The notes: generated by a model from the letters alone, not told the origin. Shown: positions 1-9,775, counted from the stretch's first letter. The stretch: 64,000 nt of DNA from CAZLHO01 sp964559455 (GCA_964559455.1 CAZLHO010000009.1:9539-73538); one strand, 5' to 3'. A program made the numbers and translations.

Positions 1-459
1 GCTCGGCAGCCTGCTCGAGGCTTAGACGCGCCGCTTCTCGTTCATCCGTGAACCCTATGGGGCGAGGATGAGAGTTTCTCATGAATCTATCGATATCGCA
101 AGATCACGTTCAATTATATGCGGTTCGGCCCAGGTGTCCTGTTAGCCCGGCTCCGGCCAATAATTGCGTCCGCGTTGGAATCATTGCCGTTACGCGGGCG
201 AGGCAACGCGGGCCGGAGGTGTCGTTCAACCGGAACGGGCGTATCTGCTTCAGCAGGAACATGCGGACTCGAACCAAGGATAGCGGATTCTCGGCCGCCA
301 ACCTCTGCGAACCTACTCAATGCCCTCAGCCTACACATGTGTGGGCTTTTCGAGATGTCGGAAAAATGCAGGCAAATCCACACCTGGATACGTGGTATCA
401 TTAAACGGCATTGTCCCGCCGCATCGTCAACGTCTATTGGAGGGAAGGGAGACGACTCG
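1..459. other. Leading intergenic stretch
   Basis: No convincing gene lies here. The first bases read as a possible gene tail on the plus strand (LGSLLEA, stop at 23-25), too short to judge. Positions 207-380 are copy A of a repeat described separately. The long frame that opens near 118 and runs into the next gene is not used, because a signal peptide and a purine-rich site (GGAGGGAAGGGAG at 439-451) mark a start at 460. Confidence 0.5.
207..380 (-). repeat. Repeat copy A: relic of the 3' end of a secreted-protein gene
   Basis: This 174-bp stretch is similar along its length to 3053-3225: about 60 bp of strong match at one end (starting CGCGGGCCGGAGGTGTCGTT) and about 40 bp at the other (CGAGATGTCGG ... 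GGCAA-TCCA). Read on the minus strand it gives RLAAENPLSLVRVRMFLLK and then CAG where copy B has TAG. That resembles the last residues of the FlgD/T9SS-like domain. The bases beyond the stop position are conserved as well, so both copies seem to descend from one gene end plus its downstream flank. Decayed, not expressed as far as can be seen. Confidence 0.6.
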
Positions 460-2883
460 ATGCAGAACGCCCGTCGTCCACAAGCCGCGGCGCTGCCCGC
501 CGCCGTCATGATCCCGCTGATCTCGATCCTGCTCGCCCTGGCTCCCGCCCCGGCCGGCGCCATCGTGCTGAACGTCGAGTTCGAACAGCTGAGCTTCATC
601 CACCAGGACTCCGATCCGGTCATCAACTCCGGCATCGGACGCTGCCTGGTGGAGTTCTCGGCCGAACCCCAGATGGAATTCTTCAACCTGGCTGCGATCG
701 TGCCCGGAACGACGCTGGAACCGGTGTGGATCGTGCGCAACATGCCTCTGCACGACATCACCGTGGGCATGCCGGTCGAGATCCAGGGGACGTGCTTCCC
801 GCTGGACGAGTTGGGCGTGGCCGAAGGCGTCCAGGTGACCGACATCGTCTGCGGCTGGACCGTCATGCCGGACATCCTGCTGGACGATGACTTCGAGTCC
901 TGGCTGGCGGGACTGCCGCTGGACCAGCCCAAGAGCGTGCAGCCGGCCGAATCGGAGCGGAACAAGGGCTTCGACCGCGACCACCTGCCCGAGAACATCG
1001 ACCCGCGGCCGTGGTGGTGGCCGCCGTTCGTTCCCGGCTACTACCTGGATCTGGTCAGCTGGATCGGCTGCCGGATGCCGAACCTGGACCTGGCCGGCGG
1101 ACTGGACGTCAACGGCTGCGGTCCGGCCGGCTGCGCCAACAGCCTGCGCTGGCTGGCCAACCAGGACGACAACGACGTGGACATGGACGAGGGCGAGCGG
1201 GAGGCCTTCGACCAGCTCTCGCATCTGATGAGCCGGATGAGCGCCAGCGGCGTGGACGACTCGACCCTGGTCAAGGCCAAGCTGGACTTCATCGAGGCCC
1301 ACGGCCTGCCCATCCAGGTAAAGTTCCAGAGCAAGGACCTGAACCACACGATCGCCAGCACGACCGGAAGGAGCTACGCCGCCGATTCGAGCGGCGTGGC
1401 CGGCGGCGGCACGGGCGGGTGGCCGGAGATCGGCTGGCTGCAGTCCGAGGCCCGCAGCAAGGAGGACGTGGAGATCGGCGTGGGCCGATACTACAAGGAC
1501 GACAAGGGCAAGACCCACCGGGTGAACGGGCACGTGATAACCCTGACCGGCATGCTGGTGATCGGCGACCACATCGTCATCTCGTGGAAGCACGACGACA
1601 AGCAGTCGTCCCCGGGCGGGACATACCACGAGGTGGGCTTCGCCGACACCACCGGCGGGCGCATCTACATTCCCGGCCTGGACGGCGAGGTGACCGACGG
1701 CGGCAAGACCTACCGCACCCACGCCAAGGTGGAATCGGTGATCTCGGAGAGCCCCACCACCACGCCCGGCCTCGGCGACGTCGAGGAGCCGATGATCGGG
1801 TTCTGCTCCCAGCACAAGCGGATGGTGGCTCCGGGCGACACCCTGAAGATCGAGTTCCCGCCGATCGAGAAACAGAACATGAACGTCACGCTGTGGATCC
1901 AGGACACGTCGGTCCACCCGTTCCGGACCGTCCGCGAAGTCGTCTGGACCAAGAACAGCGGCAAGACCCGGAAGCTGGTCAACAATTCGGACAAGCCGTT
2001 GATGGTCGTGGTCCACAACGACGACGACTCTCGCGACCGGGACACCGGACAGCCGAAGAGCTACGGCGTGCAGGAATCGATCGGCCGGGGCACCCCGCCC
2101 GCGCCGGGAAGGGCCGCCAAGACCGAATCGCCGGACAACCAGGAGGAATCGGGAGGCTTCTCGCTGGGCTGGCGGGACAGTTCGTCCGCCGAGTTCACCT
2201 GCCCCGCCGCTGCAGGGCCGGTGCTGGCCGGCCCGGTGCAGAACGGTTTCGACCTGTCGGCGGTGCCGCCGCGGCTGTCGCCTTCCGGGGTTTCGGTGCT
2301 GGACATCCAGGTGCCGATCCCGGTCTGGCACGATGACTGGACATACCTGCGCTTCATCCTGGACGCGGCGGCGGTGCATGCGCCCGGCCAGCTGCGGGTG
2401 GAGTGCCTCGAGACCGGCGACGACTTCCTGCTGGACGTGTCGGCCCCGGGCCGCTTCGAGCAGGAGCTGGCGGAGCTGCCGCCCGGCGCGCCGGAACTGA
2501 ACCTGAGGCTGACGGTGACGGGCGGCCTGGACTTCGAGCTGGACAGCCTGGGCGCGCCGACCATGCTGCCGGCGACCGTCGGCGTCGGCGGGGACGTGCC
2601 GGCTCCGGTGCGGCCGCAGCTGACCGCCTGGCCGAATCCGGCCAATCCGCAGGTGATGCTGAAGGTGCAACTGCCCGAGCCCGGCTCCGCCGAGCTGGCG
2701 GTATGGGATCTGCGCGGCAGGCTGGTGGCCACGATCTGGTCCGGCCCGATGTCGACCGCGGAGCGGACCTTCACCTGGGAGGGGCTGGACGATTCCGGCC
2801 ACCCGGCGGCCGCGGGGACCTACGTGGTCCGACTGCTGGCCGGGGATCACGAATCGACGCGGAAGGTCTCGCTGGTCAGGTGA
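460..2883 (+). CDS. Secreted protein with C39-peptidase-like core and FlgD/T9SS-like C-terminal domain
   Basis: The 807-aa product begins with a signal peptide (hydrophobic run about residues 15-33, ending APAGA). A mid-region shows NGCGPAGCANSL with Cys220 and, about 140 residues on, GHVITLTG with His358 followed by an acidic strand. This Cys...His layout is that of papain-fold C39-like peptidases, so a secreted cysteine peptidase or inactive relative is inferred. The C-terminus from about residue 722 (WPNPANPQ ... LRGRLVATI ... GTYVVRLL ... RKVSLVR) is the Ig-like domain used as an export/anchoring signal in FCB bacteria. The start at 460 is preceded by a purine-rich ribosome site and gives a clean signal peptide. 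A strong terminator follows at 2974. Substrate unknown; the peptidase call is moderate, the secretion call strong. Confidence 0.8.
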   Translation: MQNARRPQAAALPAAVMIPLISILLALAPAPAGAIVLNVEFEQLSFIHQDSDPVINSGIGRCLVEFSAEPQMEFFNLAAIVPGTTLEPVWIVRNMPLHDITVGMPVEIQGTCFPLDELGVAEGVQVTDIVCGWTVMPDILLDDDFESWLAGLPLDQPKSVQPAESERNKGFDRDHLPENIDPRPWWWPPFVPGYYLDLVSWIGCRMPNLDLAGGLDVNGCGPAGCANSLRWLANQDDNDVDMDEGEREAFDQLSHLMSRMSASGVDDSTLVKAKLDFIEAHGLPIQVKFQSKDLNHTIASTTGRSYAADSSGVAGGGTGGWPEIGWLQSEARSKEDVEIGVGRYYKDDKGKTHRVNGHVITLTGMLVIGDHIVISWKHDDKQSSPGGTYHEVGFADTTGGRIYIPGLDGEVTDGGKTYRTHAKVESVISESPTTTPGLGDVEEPMIGFCSQHKRMVAPGDTLKIEFPPIEKQNMNVTLWIQDTSVHPFRTVREVVWTKNSGKTRKLVNNSDKPLMVVVHNDDDSRDRDTGQPKSYGVQESIGRGTPPAPGRAAKTESPDNQEESGGFSLGWRDSSSAEFTCPAAAGPVLAGPVQNGFDLSAVPPRLSPSGVSVLDIQVPIPVWHDDWTYLRFILDAAAVHAPGQLRVECLETGDDFLLDVSAPGRFEQELAELPPGAPELNLRLTVTGGLDFELDSLGAPTMLPATVGVGGDVPAPVRPQLTAWPNPANPQVMLKVQLPEPGSAELAVWDLRGRLVATIWSGPMSTAERTFTWEGLDDSGHPAAAGTYVVRLLAGDHESTRKVSLVR

Positions 2884-2973
2884 CGGCCCCGGCTGGTGAA
2901 CGTCAGTTCCTCGTAGTGAAGGTGATGCCGCTCGAGGGCATCGCAAAAGACATCGGAACTCACCAAAAGACGA

Positions 2974-3007
2974 GCGGGCCGCCCCTTATGGGACGGCCCG
3001 CTTCTTT
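2974..3007 (+). terminator. Rho-independent terminator after the secreted C39-like gene
   Basis: GCGGGCCGCCCC and GGGACGGCCCGC form a 12-bp stem with one mismatch around a TTAT loop, followed by TTCTTT. An A-rich left flank would let it work on the other strand too. It closely matches the hairpin at 4091-4116 beside tRNA-Glu. Confidence 0.75.
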
Positions 3008-3011
3008 GAGC

Positions 3012-3030
3012 TGGTACTCCCCACGGGACT
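3012..3030 (-). pseudogene. Relic of a tRNA-Glu 3' end
   Basis: On the minus strand these 19 bases read AGTCCCGTGGGGAGTACCA, matching the last 19 bases of the tRNA-Glu gene at 4127-4145 at 17 of 19 positions, CCA included. The match continues into the neighbouring terminator hairpin, then stops inside the T-arm. It is either the remains of a duplicated tRNA gene or an old integration (att) site. Confidence 0.65.
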
Positions 3031-3052
3031 GTATGCGACGCGGGCGGGCGAT

Positions 3053-3225
3053 CGCGGGCCGGAGGTGTCGTTCACGCGGGGCGGGCGGATCTACTTCAGC
3101 AGGAGCATCCGGCCCAGGTCAGCGGCAGGCGGCAGGCGAACCTATCGCCCAGGAACGCACCCAGGCACTTCCGAGCGTCAAACATGTAGCCCTATCGAGA
3201 TGTCGGGATTAGGCAGGCAAGTCCA
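3053..3225 (-). repeat. Repeat copy B: relic of the 3' end of a secreted-protein gene
   Basis: Partner of copy A at 207-380. On the minus strand it reads VRLPPAADLGRMLLLK and a TAG stop (3091-3093), then a flank also present in copy A. The reading frame is closed by a stop 17 codons upstream, so only the last strand of a FlgD/T9SS-like domain survives. The two copies bracket the intact C39-like gene, in the opposite orientation to it. Confidence 0.6.
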
Positions 3226-3360
3226 AAGACGGGTTACCCGGTCTGATTGACATCCACGACCCGGCATTTCCCACTTCACATACAGAAAAAATGGCCTTCA
3301 CGACACACTGATAGCGCCGGATGGAATAAATGGTAGGGACAGGGACAGGTCGTCCCTGAA

Positions 3361-3801
3361 TCACCGATAATAGCTCTTGAGCGCTCCCCAGCGAACGTTC
3401 TCCGCAGAGACGGGATCGCAGACATCGCCGATTCCGTTGTTGTTGTCGTCCTGTTGATCCGGATTGTAGACCCCCGGACAGTTGTCGCAGAGGTCACCGA
3501 GACCGTCGGCATCGCCGTCGTTCTGGTCGGGGTTGTCTAGATACGGACAGTTGTCGCAGGCATCCCCGAGACCGTCCAGGTCCATGTTCTCCTGGGTCGG
3601 ATTGGCGACGATGACGCAGTTGTCGCAGTAGTCTCCGCGCCCGTCGCCATCCGCGTCAGCCTGATCGGGGTTGTAGAACGCGGGACAGTTGTCGTCGAGG
3701 TCGTCGATGCCGTCGCCGTCCGAATCGACGGCCCAGACCGGCGTGACCAGCAGGATCGACATGATCAGAACGAGACTCGTTTTCAAGGCGATGCGCGGCA
3801 T
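3361..3801 (-). CDS. Small secreted thrombospondin type-3 repeat protein
   Basis: The 146-aa product has a signal peptide (ALKTSLVLIMSILLVTPVWA) followed by four to five thrombospondin-3 repeats (DSDGDGIDDLDDNCP, DADGDGRGDYCDNC, DLDGLGDACDNCP, DADGLGDLCDNCP, DNNNGIGDVCD). These Asp/Asn-rich loops bind calcium, and the paired cysteines probably form disulphides outside the cytoplasm. Such repeats are usually linkers in large surface proteins; here they form almost the whole mature chain, with only a short tail (about 18 residues) after them. The start has a strong site (AGGAGG, 6 bases upstream). It lies alone, between relics of mobile DNA, and its partner is unknown. Confidence 0.8.
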   Translation of the reverse strand: MPRIALKTSLVLIMSILLVTPVWAVDSDGDGIDDLDDNCPAFYNPDQADADGDGRGDYCDNCVIVANPTQENMDLDGLGDACDNCPYLDNPDQNDGDADGLGDLCDNCPGVYNPDQQDDNNNGIGDVCDPVSAENVRWGALKSYYR

Positions 3802-3909
3802 GAAATTCCTCCTTCTCAGGGTTGAGCATTCGTCATCATGGCTGCCCTCACTTTAGCATATTATGATATTCGCTTTCCAGAATATTCATCAGATGTGTGC
3901 CTGCGCCTT

Positions 3910-4056
3910 CTACAGACGCTGCTGGCACCGCAGGCTCGAGTACTGCACTCCACGACGCGAGTGGTGGTTCAGGTCCTCCGGCGGATCCTCCACCGCGACC
4001 GCACGGTCGAAGGCCTCCAGAGCCGGCTCCGTCCCGGCGCCTCCTGGCAGAGATCA
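3910..4056 (-). pseudogene. Relic of an IS3-family transposase (OrfB integrase core)
   Basis: A 48-codon open stretch on the minus strand reads PALEAFDRAVAVEDPP, then EDLNHHSRRGVQYSSLRCQQRL before a stop. Intact IS3-family integrases carry HHSDRGVQYxSxRYxxRL at this point of the rve (DDE) domain. The catalytic Asp is Arg here, the frame is closed by TGA just upstream and TAG at 3910-3912, and no OrfA or terminal repeats remain. It is a short dead fragment. Recognised from the motif alone. Confidence 0.6.
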
Positions 4057-4082
4057 GGATTGCCCGGATTACGGAGGGCACA

Positions 4083-4117
4083 CAAACAAACGGGCCGCCC
4101 CCCATGGGACGGCCCGC
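4083..4117 (-). terminator. Terminator of the glnS/tRNA-Gln/tRNA-Glu transcript
   Basis: On the minus strand CGGGCCGTCCC pairs with the G/C arm ending GGCGGCCCG around an ATG-containing loop, followed by TTTGTTTG. It begins 10 bases after the CCA end of tRNA-Glu. Confidence 0.75.
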
Positions 4118-4126
4118 TTCCTGATC

Positions 4127-4202
4127 TGGTACCCCCTACGGGACTCGAACCCGTGTTACCGCCGTGAGAGGGCGGCGTCCTAGGCCACTAGACGAAGGGG
4201 GC
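4127..4202 (-). tRNA. tRNA-Glu (anticodon CTC)
   Basis: A 76-nt cloverleaf with encoded CCA. The acceptor GCCCCCT pairs with AGGGGGT (one G-U at the tip), the anticodon stem CCGCC/GGCGG encloses loop CTCTCAC with CTC at 34-36, and the T-arm carries GGTTCGAGTCC. The anticodon reads GAG. It lies 37 bases after tRNA-Gln and shares its promoter and terminator. Confidence 0.93.
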
Positions 4203-4239
4203 GCCTATTTCGAACGGCCGCAGGCCGTTGCCGTTGTCG

Positions 4240-4313
4240 TGGTTGCCCGGGGAGGACTCGAACCCCCATCGACTGATCCAGAGTCAGCTGTCCTGCCATT
4301 GGACGACCGGGCA
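4240..4313 (-). tRNA. tRNA-Gln (anticodon CTG)
   Basis: A 74-nt cloverleaf with encoded CCA. The acceptor TGCCCGG pairs with CCGGGCA, the anticodon stem GCTGA/TCAGT encloses CTCTGGA giving anticodon CTG, and the T-arm has GGTTCGAGTCC. The U1-A72 first pair is an identity feature of bacterial tRNA-Gln. It is transcribed in the same direction as glnS, 71 bases beyond the end of that gene. Confidence 0.93.
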
Positions 4314-4328
4314 TTCTCGCAGGCGGGG

Positions 4329-4357
4329 AATATAGACCACCCTTTCCGAAATTGCAA
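4329..4357 (-). promoter_or_regulatory. Sigma-70-type promoter of the tRNA-Gln/tRNA-Glu pair
   Basis: On the minus strand TTGCAA (4352-4357), a 17-bp spacer and TATATT (4329-4334) lie about 16 bases before the tRNA-Gln 5' end. This lets the tRNAs be made independently of glnS read-through. Confidence 0.7.
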
Positions 4358-4384
4358 GAAATCGGGGGGCGCAATTCCAACCCG

Positions 4385-6118
<1,734 letters not shown>

Positions 6119-6159
6119 GGCGGCTCTACCTTGGTCCGGTGTGAAAGGATGGCGTCAAA

Positions 6160-8223
6160 CTAAGCGCGGCCGGGGGCGTTGTCCATCGCCGATTGGCGGC
6201 CGCGGGCCCGCAGATGGGCGTAGAGCGCCTCGGGCGAGCGCAGATCCTCGCGGGCGGTCCGCCAGTCGGTGGGCAGGATGGCGAAGGGATCGTTCTGGGG
6301 CCCGCCCAGGCCGCCGTGGGTGCCGACCTGGTCCTCGAAGGTGACCACGCTGCGCCGCCGCAGCAGGGCGCCGTTGACGATCAGATCGCCGGAATCCTCG
6401 CCGGCGGCCAGGCGCGTCAGCTCGGCGGTCCAGATCCGGACGTCCCCGTAGGGGGCCAGGGGATCGCGCTCGCCGCGGACCTCGCCGGTGGCCAGGTTGC
6501 GCATGCCCTCGCGCCCGATCACCAGCGGCTCGCCCCGGTCGCCGCGCGCCAGCACGAAGCCCACTCCAGGATGGCTGGCCAGGCCCTCGACCAGCCCCGA
6601 GTAGAGCGAGCGCACCTCGTCCAGGCGCAGCACGCGGCTCGAGGCCCGGCAGTAGACGTGGGCCAGGCTGCCCGAGACCCGCACCGAGATCTCGGCGGGC
6701 TCGGCCTCCCCCGCGAGCGCGGCGGCCCTTTCGTCGGCCAGCCGGTCCAGCGTGGCGCGGCTCTGCATCGAGAGCCACGAGGCGCCGGGCAACGGGGTTC
6801 CGCGCAGCTCCTCCAGCATCACCGCGACCGCGGCGATGTCGTTGATCGGCCGCGGCCGCGCCGGCCCGCCGCGGCCGGCCAGCTCCAGGATCATCTCCTC
6901 CAGGGTCGCCCCGTAGAGCCGCTCGAAGGGCACGCAGGGCGACTGCCCGTGGTCGGACAGGATGACGATCTCGTAGGGGATCGGGGACGACCGCCGGATC
7001 AGGCGGCGCAGCCGCTGCAGCTTGCGGTCGAAGGCGGTCAGGGTGGCCAGGGTCTCCGAGGCCTCGGGGCCGGCGTGGTGGGCCACCTCGTCGTAGCCCA
7101 CGAAGTTCGAATAGATCACCGGCACGCCGCGCACCACGTCCTGCTCGATGAAGAAGAAGGCGGCCTCGCGCAGCAGGGCCGTGGCCATGGCCCGCTGCAG
7201 GATCGGCTTGACGCCGCGGGGGCCGCGCAGCCGGCGCCGCCGCAGCCGCGACCATCCCTGCCAGAACATCCCGGCCAGGAAGTCCCAGGCCGTGGCCAAC
7301 ACCGCCGTGGTGTAGGCGTAGGGGCTGAGCCAGAAAAGCGAGACGTCGGCCTGCTCCCCCTCCCCCCGCTTGCGCTCGGAATCTCGCATGGCGCTGACGG
7401 TCATCAGGCACTTGGCCGCGCCGCCGGTCAGCAGGCTGTTGATGCACGAACCGCCGGCCAGCAGGGGTACGCCGCCGGATTCCGCGGCCACCCGTTCGCA
7501 TTCGCGGAGGTCGGCGGCCGTGCTGGCGCTGCGCTCCCGGCGCTCGGCCCGGTCGTACCAGCGGTAGCCGGGCTGGTTGCGCCGCGAGCCGTAGAAGAGC
7601 CCGCTCTGCACCGCCGGCGTGTTCGACGGCACGCCGCACTGCCAGCGGTAGAGCCAGTGGGTGCGCAGGCCGAGCATGGCCGACAGCGCCGGCATGCGCC
7701 CGCGGCGGTGCGCCCGCATCAGGCTGCGCCACGACAGGCCGTCCACCTGCAGGATGAGCAGCCCGCGCGCCACGCCGGGCCGGGGCTTCATGCCGACGCG
7801 GCGGCCGATGCGGCGCAGGATCGTGCTGAAGAAGGGGTAGACCTCGTCGATGCCCAGGCGACTGATGACGCTCGTGTTGATCACCGTCATCAGGAAGAGG
7901 CCGACGAAGGCCAGCGGCAGGTTGTCGATGTGGAAGGCCGGCTCGAGCACGGCCGCCAGGTAGAGCAGAATCCCGTTGAAGAAGAGGGTCGGCGCGCCAA
8001 GGGTCGCCGCGTTCAGGGGCAGGGTCGCCAGCACCAGCAGCGGCCGCAGCAGCAGCATCAGGAGGGCGAACTCGACCGGCAGGGTCAGGGCCGTCAGCCA
8101 CCAGTGGGGCTGCGTGGTGTCGAAGCGGAACCCGGGGAGCAGGAAGGTCACCAGCAGCAGGACCGCGGCGGCGACGCCCCAGACGAGAAGGTAGCGGATG
8201 AGAATGCGCAGATAGAGTTTCAC
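6160..8223 (-). CDS. Holin-like membrane domain fused to an alkaline-phosphatase-superfamily phosphodiesterase
   Basis: The 687-aa product starts with about four membrane segments in the first 122 residues, resembling the YvlD / phage-holin-4_2 family (LRPLLVLATLPLNAATLG). From residue 157 follows a type I phosphodiesterase/nucleotide pyrophosphatase domain: metal Asp161 in VDGLS, nucleophile Thr202 in PSNTPAVQSG, a D...H pair in GYDEVAHH, LSDHGQSP and TFEDQVGTHGG. The metal-ligand set looks complete, so an active membrane-tethered phosphodiesterase is inferred; the substrate is not known. The GTG start at 8223 has GGGAG upstream and lies 19 bases after gltX. Fusions of this type are known as uncharacterised proteins in other bacteria. 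Confidence 0.8.
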   Translation of the reverse strand: MKLYLRILIRYLLVWGVAAAVLLLVTFLLPGFRFDTTQPHWWLTALTLPVEFALLMLLLRPLLVLATLPLNAATLGAPTLFFNGILLYLAAVLEPAFHIDNLPLAFVGLFLMTVINTSVISRLGIDEVYPFFSTILRRIGRRVGMKPRPGVARGLLILQVDGLSWRSLMRAHRRGRMPALSAMLGLRTHWLYRWQCGVPSNTPAVQSGLFYGSRRNQPGYRWYDRAERRERSASTAADLRECERVAAESGGVPLLAGGSCINSLLTGGAAKCLMTVSAMRDSERKRGEGEQADVSLFWLSPYAYTTAVLATAWDFLAGMFWQGWSRLRRRRLRGPRGVKPILQRAMATALLREAAFFFIEQDVVRGVPVIYSNFVGYDEVAHHAGPEASETLATLTAFDRKLQRLRRLIRRSSPIPYEIVILSDHGQSPCVPFERLYGATLEEMILELAGRGGPARPRPINDIAAVAVMLEELRGTPLPGASWLSMQSRATLDRLADERAAALAGEAEPAEISVRVSGSLAHVYCRASSRVLRLDEVRSLYSGLVEGLASHPGVGFVLARGDRGEPLVIGREGMRNLATGEVRGERDPLAPYGDVRIWTAELTRLAAGEDSGDLIVNGALLRRRSVVTFEDQVGTHGGLGGPQNDPFAILPTDWRTAREDLRSPEALYAHLRARGRQSAMDNAPGRA

Positions 8224-8242
8224 GCTCTCCCGCGCGGGCTCG

Positions 8243-9727
8243 CTAGCCGGCGGCCGCCCGCCGCAGCCGGTCGACCACCCGCGGCCCGCCGATCAGCCAC
8301 ATCACCTCGAAGATCCCGGCGCTGCGCGTCTGCCCGGTCAGGGCCACGCGGCAGGGATGGATCAGGTCGCCCGCGGCCAGGCCCTCGGCCTCGGCCTGCT
8401 CCCGCACGGCCGTCTCGAAGTCCTCCCGGACCGGCCGCGGCGTCGCCGCCAGGGCGGCCGCGATCCGGTCGGCCAGGCCCGCCAGCCGCGCCCGCGCCGC
8501 GGCGTCCAGATGGGCGGCGACGGTCTCGGCGTCGACGGCGAAGTCCTCGGCGAAGAAGAAGCCGATCTGCTCGGGCACGCGCAGCAGGTTGCTGAAGCGG
8601 CCGCCCAGGGTCTTCAGGACCAGCCCCAGGTAGGCCCGCGTGTCGTCGGCGGGCGCGCCCCACGCCGGGTCCAGGGCCCAGCCCCGCTCGGCGAGCATCG
8701 GCTCGGTCAGGGCCAGCCGGTCGTCCGGTCCCAGGCGTTTCAGGTGCTGGGCGTTGACGTGATTGAGCTTGTCGTAGTCGAAGGCCGCCGGTGCGCTGTT
8801 CACCTTCTTCAGGCTGAACTTCTTGATCAGTTCGCTGCGCGTGAAGACCTCGTCGCCCGACGCGCCGGGAGACCAGCCCAGCAGCGCCAGGTAGTTGACC
8901 ATGGCGTCGGGCAGGAAGCCCTGGTCGCGGAACTCCTCGACGCTGGTGGCGCCGTGCCGCTTGCTCAGCCGCTTGCGGTCGGGCCCCAGGATCATCGGCA
9001 TGTGGCCGAACTTGGGCCGCTCCCAGCCCAGGGCGTCGTAGACCAGCAGCTGGAAGGGCGTGTTGCTGACGTGGTCGTCGCCGCGCAGCACGTGGCTGAT
9101 GCCCATCAGGTGGTCGTCGACCGCGACGGCGAAGTTGTAGGTCGGGAAGCCGTCGGGCTTCAGCACCACGCGGTCGGTGATCACCGCGTTCTGGAACTCG
9201 CGCTTGCCGTAGACGATGTCGTACCAGAACGTGGCCCCCTCGTCGGGGGTGCGCAGCCGCCAGCGCGCGGGACGACCCTCGTCCTCCAGGCGGCGGCGCT
9301 CGGCCCCGGCCAGGTCGCGGCAGTGGCCGTCGTAGCCGGCGGTCGTCTCCTCGCCGCGGGCCGTGTTGCGCGCCTCGATCTCCGCGGTCGTGCAGTAGCA
9401 GGGGTAGATGGCCCCGGCCTCGCGCAGGGCCGCGATCTGCTCCCGGTAGAGCTCCAGCCGCTCGCTCTGCAGGTAGGGACCGCGGTCGCCGCCGGCGCCG
9501 GGACCCTCGTCCCAATCCAGGCCCAGCCACTCCATGCCGCGCAGGATCGCCTCGTAGCTGGCCTCGGTGCTGCGCTCGCGGTCGGTGTCCTCGACCCGCA
9601 GGATGAAGGCGCCGCCGGTCTTGCGGGCATAGAGCCAGTTGAACAGCGCGGTGCGGGCCCCGCCGACGTGCAGGAAGCCGGTGGGGCTGGGCGCGAAGCG
9701 CACGCGGATCTCGTTGTTCTCGCTCAT
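8243..9727 (-). CDS. gltX: Glutamyl-tRNA synthetase
   Basis: The 494-aa class I synthetase joins glutamate to tRNA-Glu. FAPSPTGFLHVGGARTA near residue 11 is the HIGH region and RLSKRHG near 253 is the KMSKS motif. The helical C-terminal anticodon domain ends at the normal length. GVMLRGDDH-type residues (ISHVLRGDDHVSNT) mark the bacterial discriminating GluRS fold. It sits 48 bases after the peptidase-MA-like lipoprotein gene and is followed by the phosphodiesterase fusion and glnS, all on the minus strand and ending at the cognate tRNA genes. Confidence 0.96.
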   Translation of the reverse strand: MSENNEIRVRFAPSPTGFLHVGGARTALFNWLYARKTGGAFILRVEDTDRERSTEASYEAILRGMEWLGLDWDEGPGAGGDRGPYLQSERLELYREQIAALREAGAIYPCYCTTAEIEARNTARGEETTAGYDGHCRDLAGAERRRLEDEGRPARWRLRTPDEGATFWYDIVYGKREFQNAVITDRVVLKPDGFPTYNFAVAVDDHLMGISHVLRGDDHVSNTPFQLLVYDALGWERPKFGHMPMILGPDRKRLSKRHGATSVEEFRDQGFLPDAMVNYLALLGWSPGASGDEVFTRSELIKKFSLKKVNSAPAAFDYDKLNHVNAQHLKRLGPDDRLALTEPMLAERGWALDPAWGAPADDTRAYLGLVLKTLGGRFSNLLRVPEQIGFFFAEDFAVDAETVAAHLDAAARARLAGLADRIAAALAATPRPVREDFETAVREQAEAEGLAAGDLIHPCRVALTGQTRSAGIFEVMWLIGGPRVVDRLRRAAAG

Positions 9728-9775
9728 GCTGGTGCGACGCTCTCGGGTTCGCGGGTGAGGACGGCGCCCGCCCGG

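Larger units (their letters stand above)
2884..3360. other. Intergenic stretch with terminator and relics
   Basis: Apart from the terminator, the tRNA fragment and repeat copy B, nothing coding is seen. The last 100 bases before the thrombospondin-3 gene are comparatively A+T rich and carry no recognised signal. Confidence 0.5.
3802..4126. other. Intergenic stretch holding an IS relic and a terminator
   Basis: The A+T-rich part next to the thrombospondin-3 gene (3838-3890) probably carries its promoter, but no clear -35/-10 pair can be chosen. The rest holds the IS3 transposase relic and the tRNA terminator described separately. Confidence 0.45.

Noticed and set aside
427..2946. Very long antisense frame (839 codons) opposite the C39-like gene
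   Set aside because: A high-GC shadow. It has no domain, its residues are Arg/Gly/His/Val-rich as in other mirror frames, and the plus-strand product has a signal peptide and known domains.
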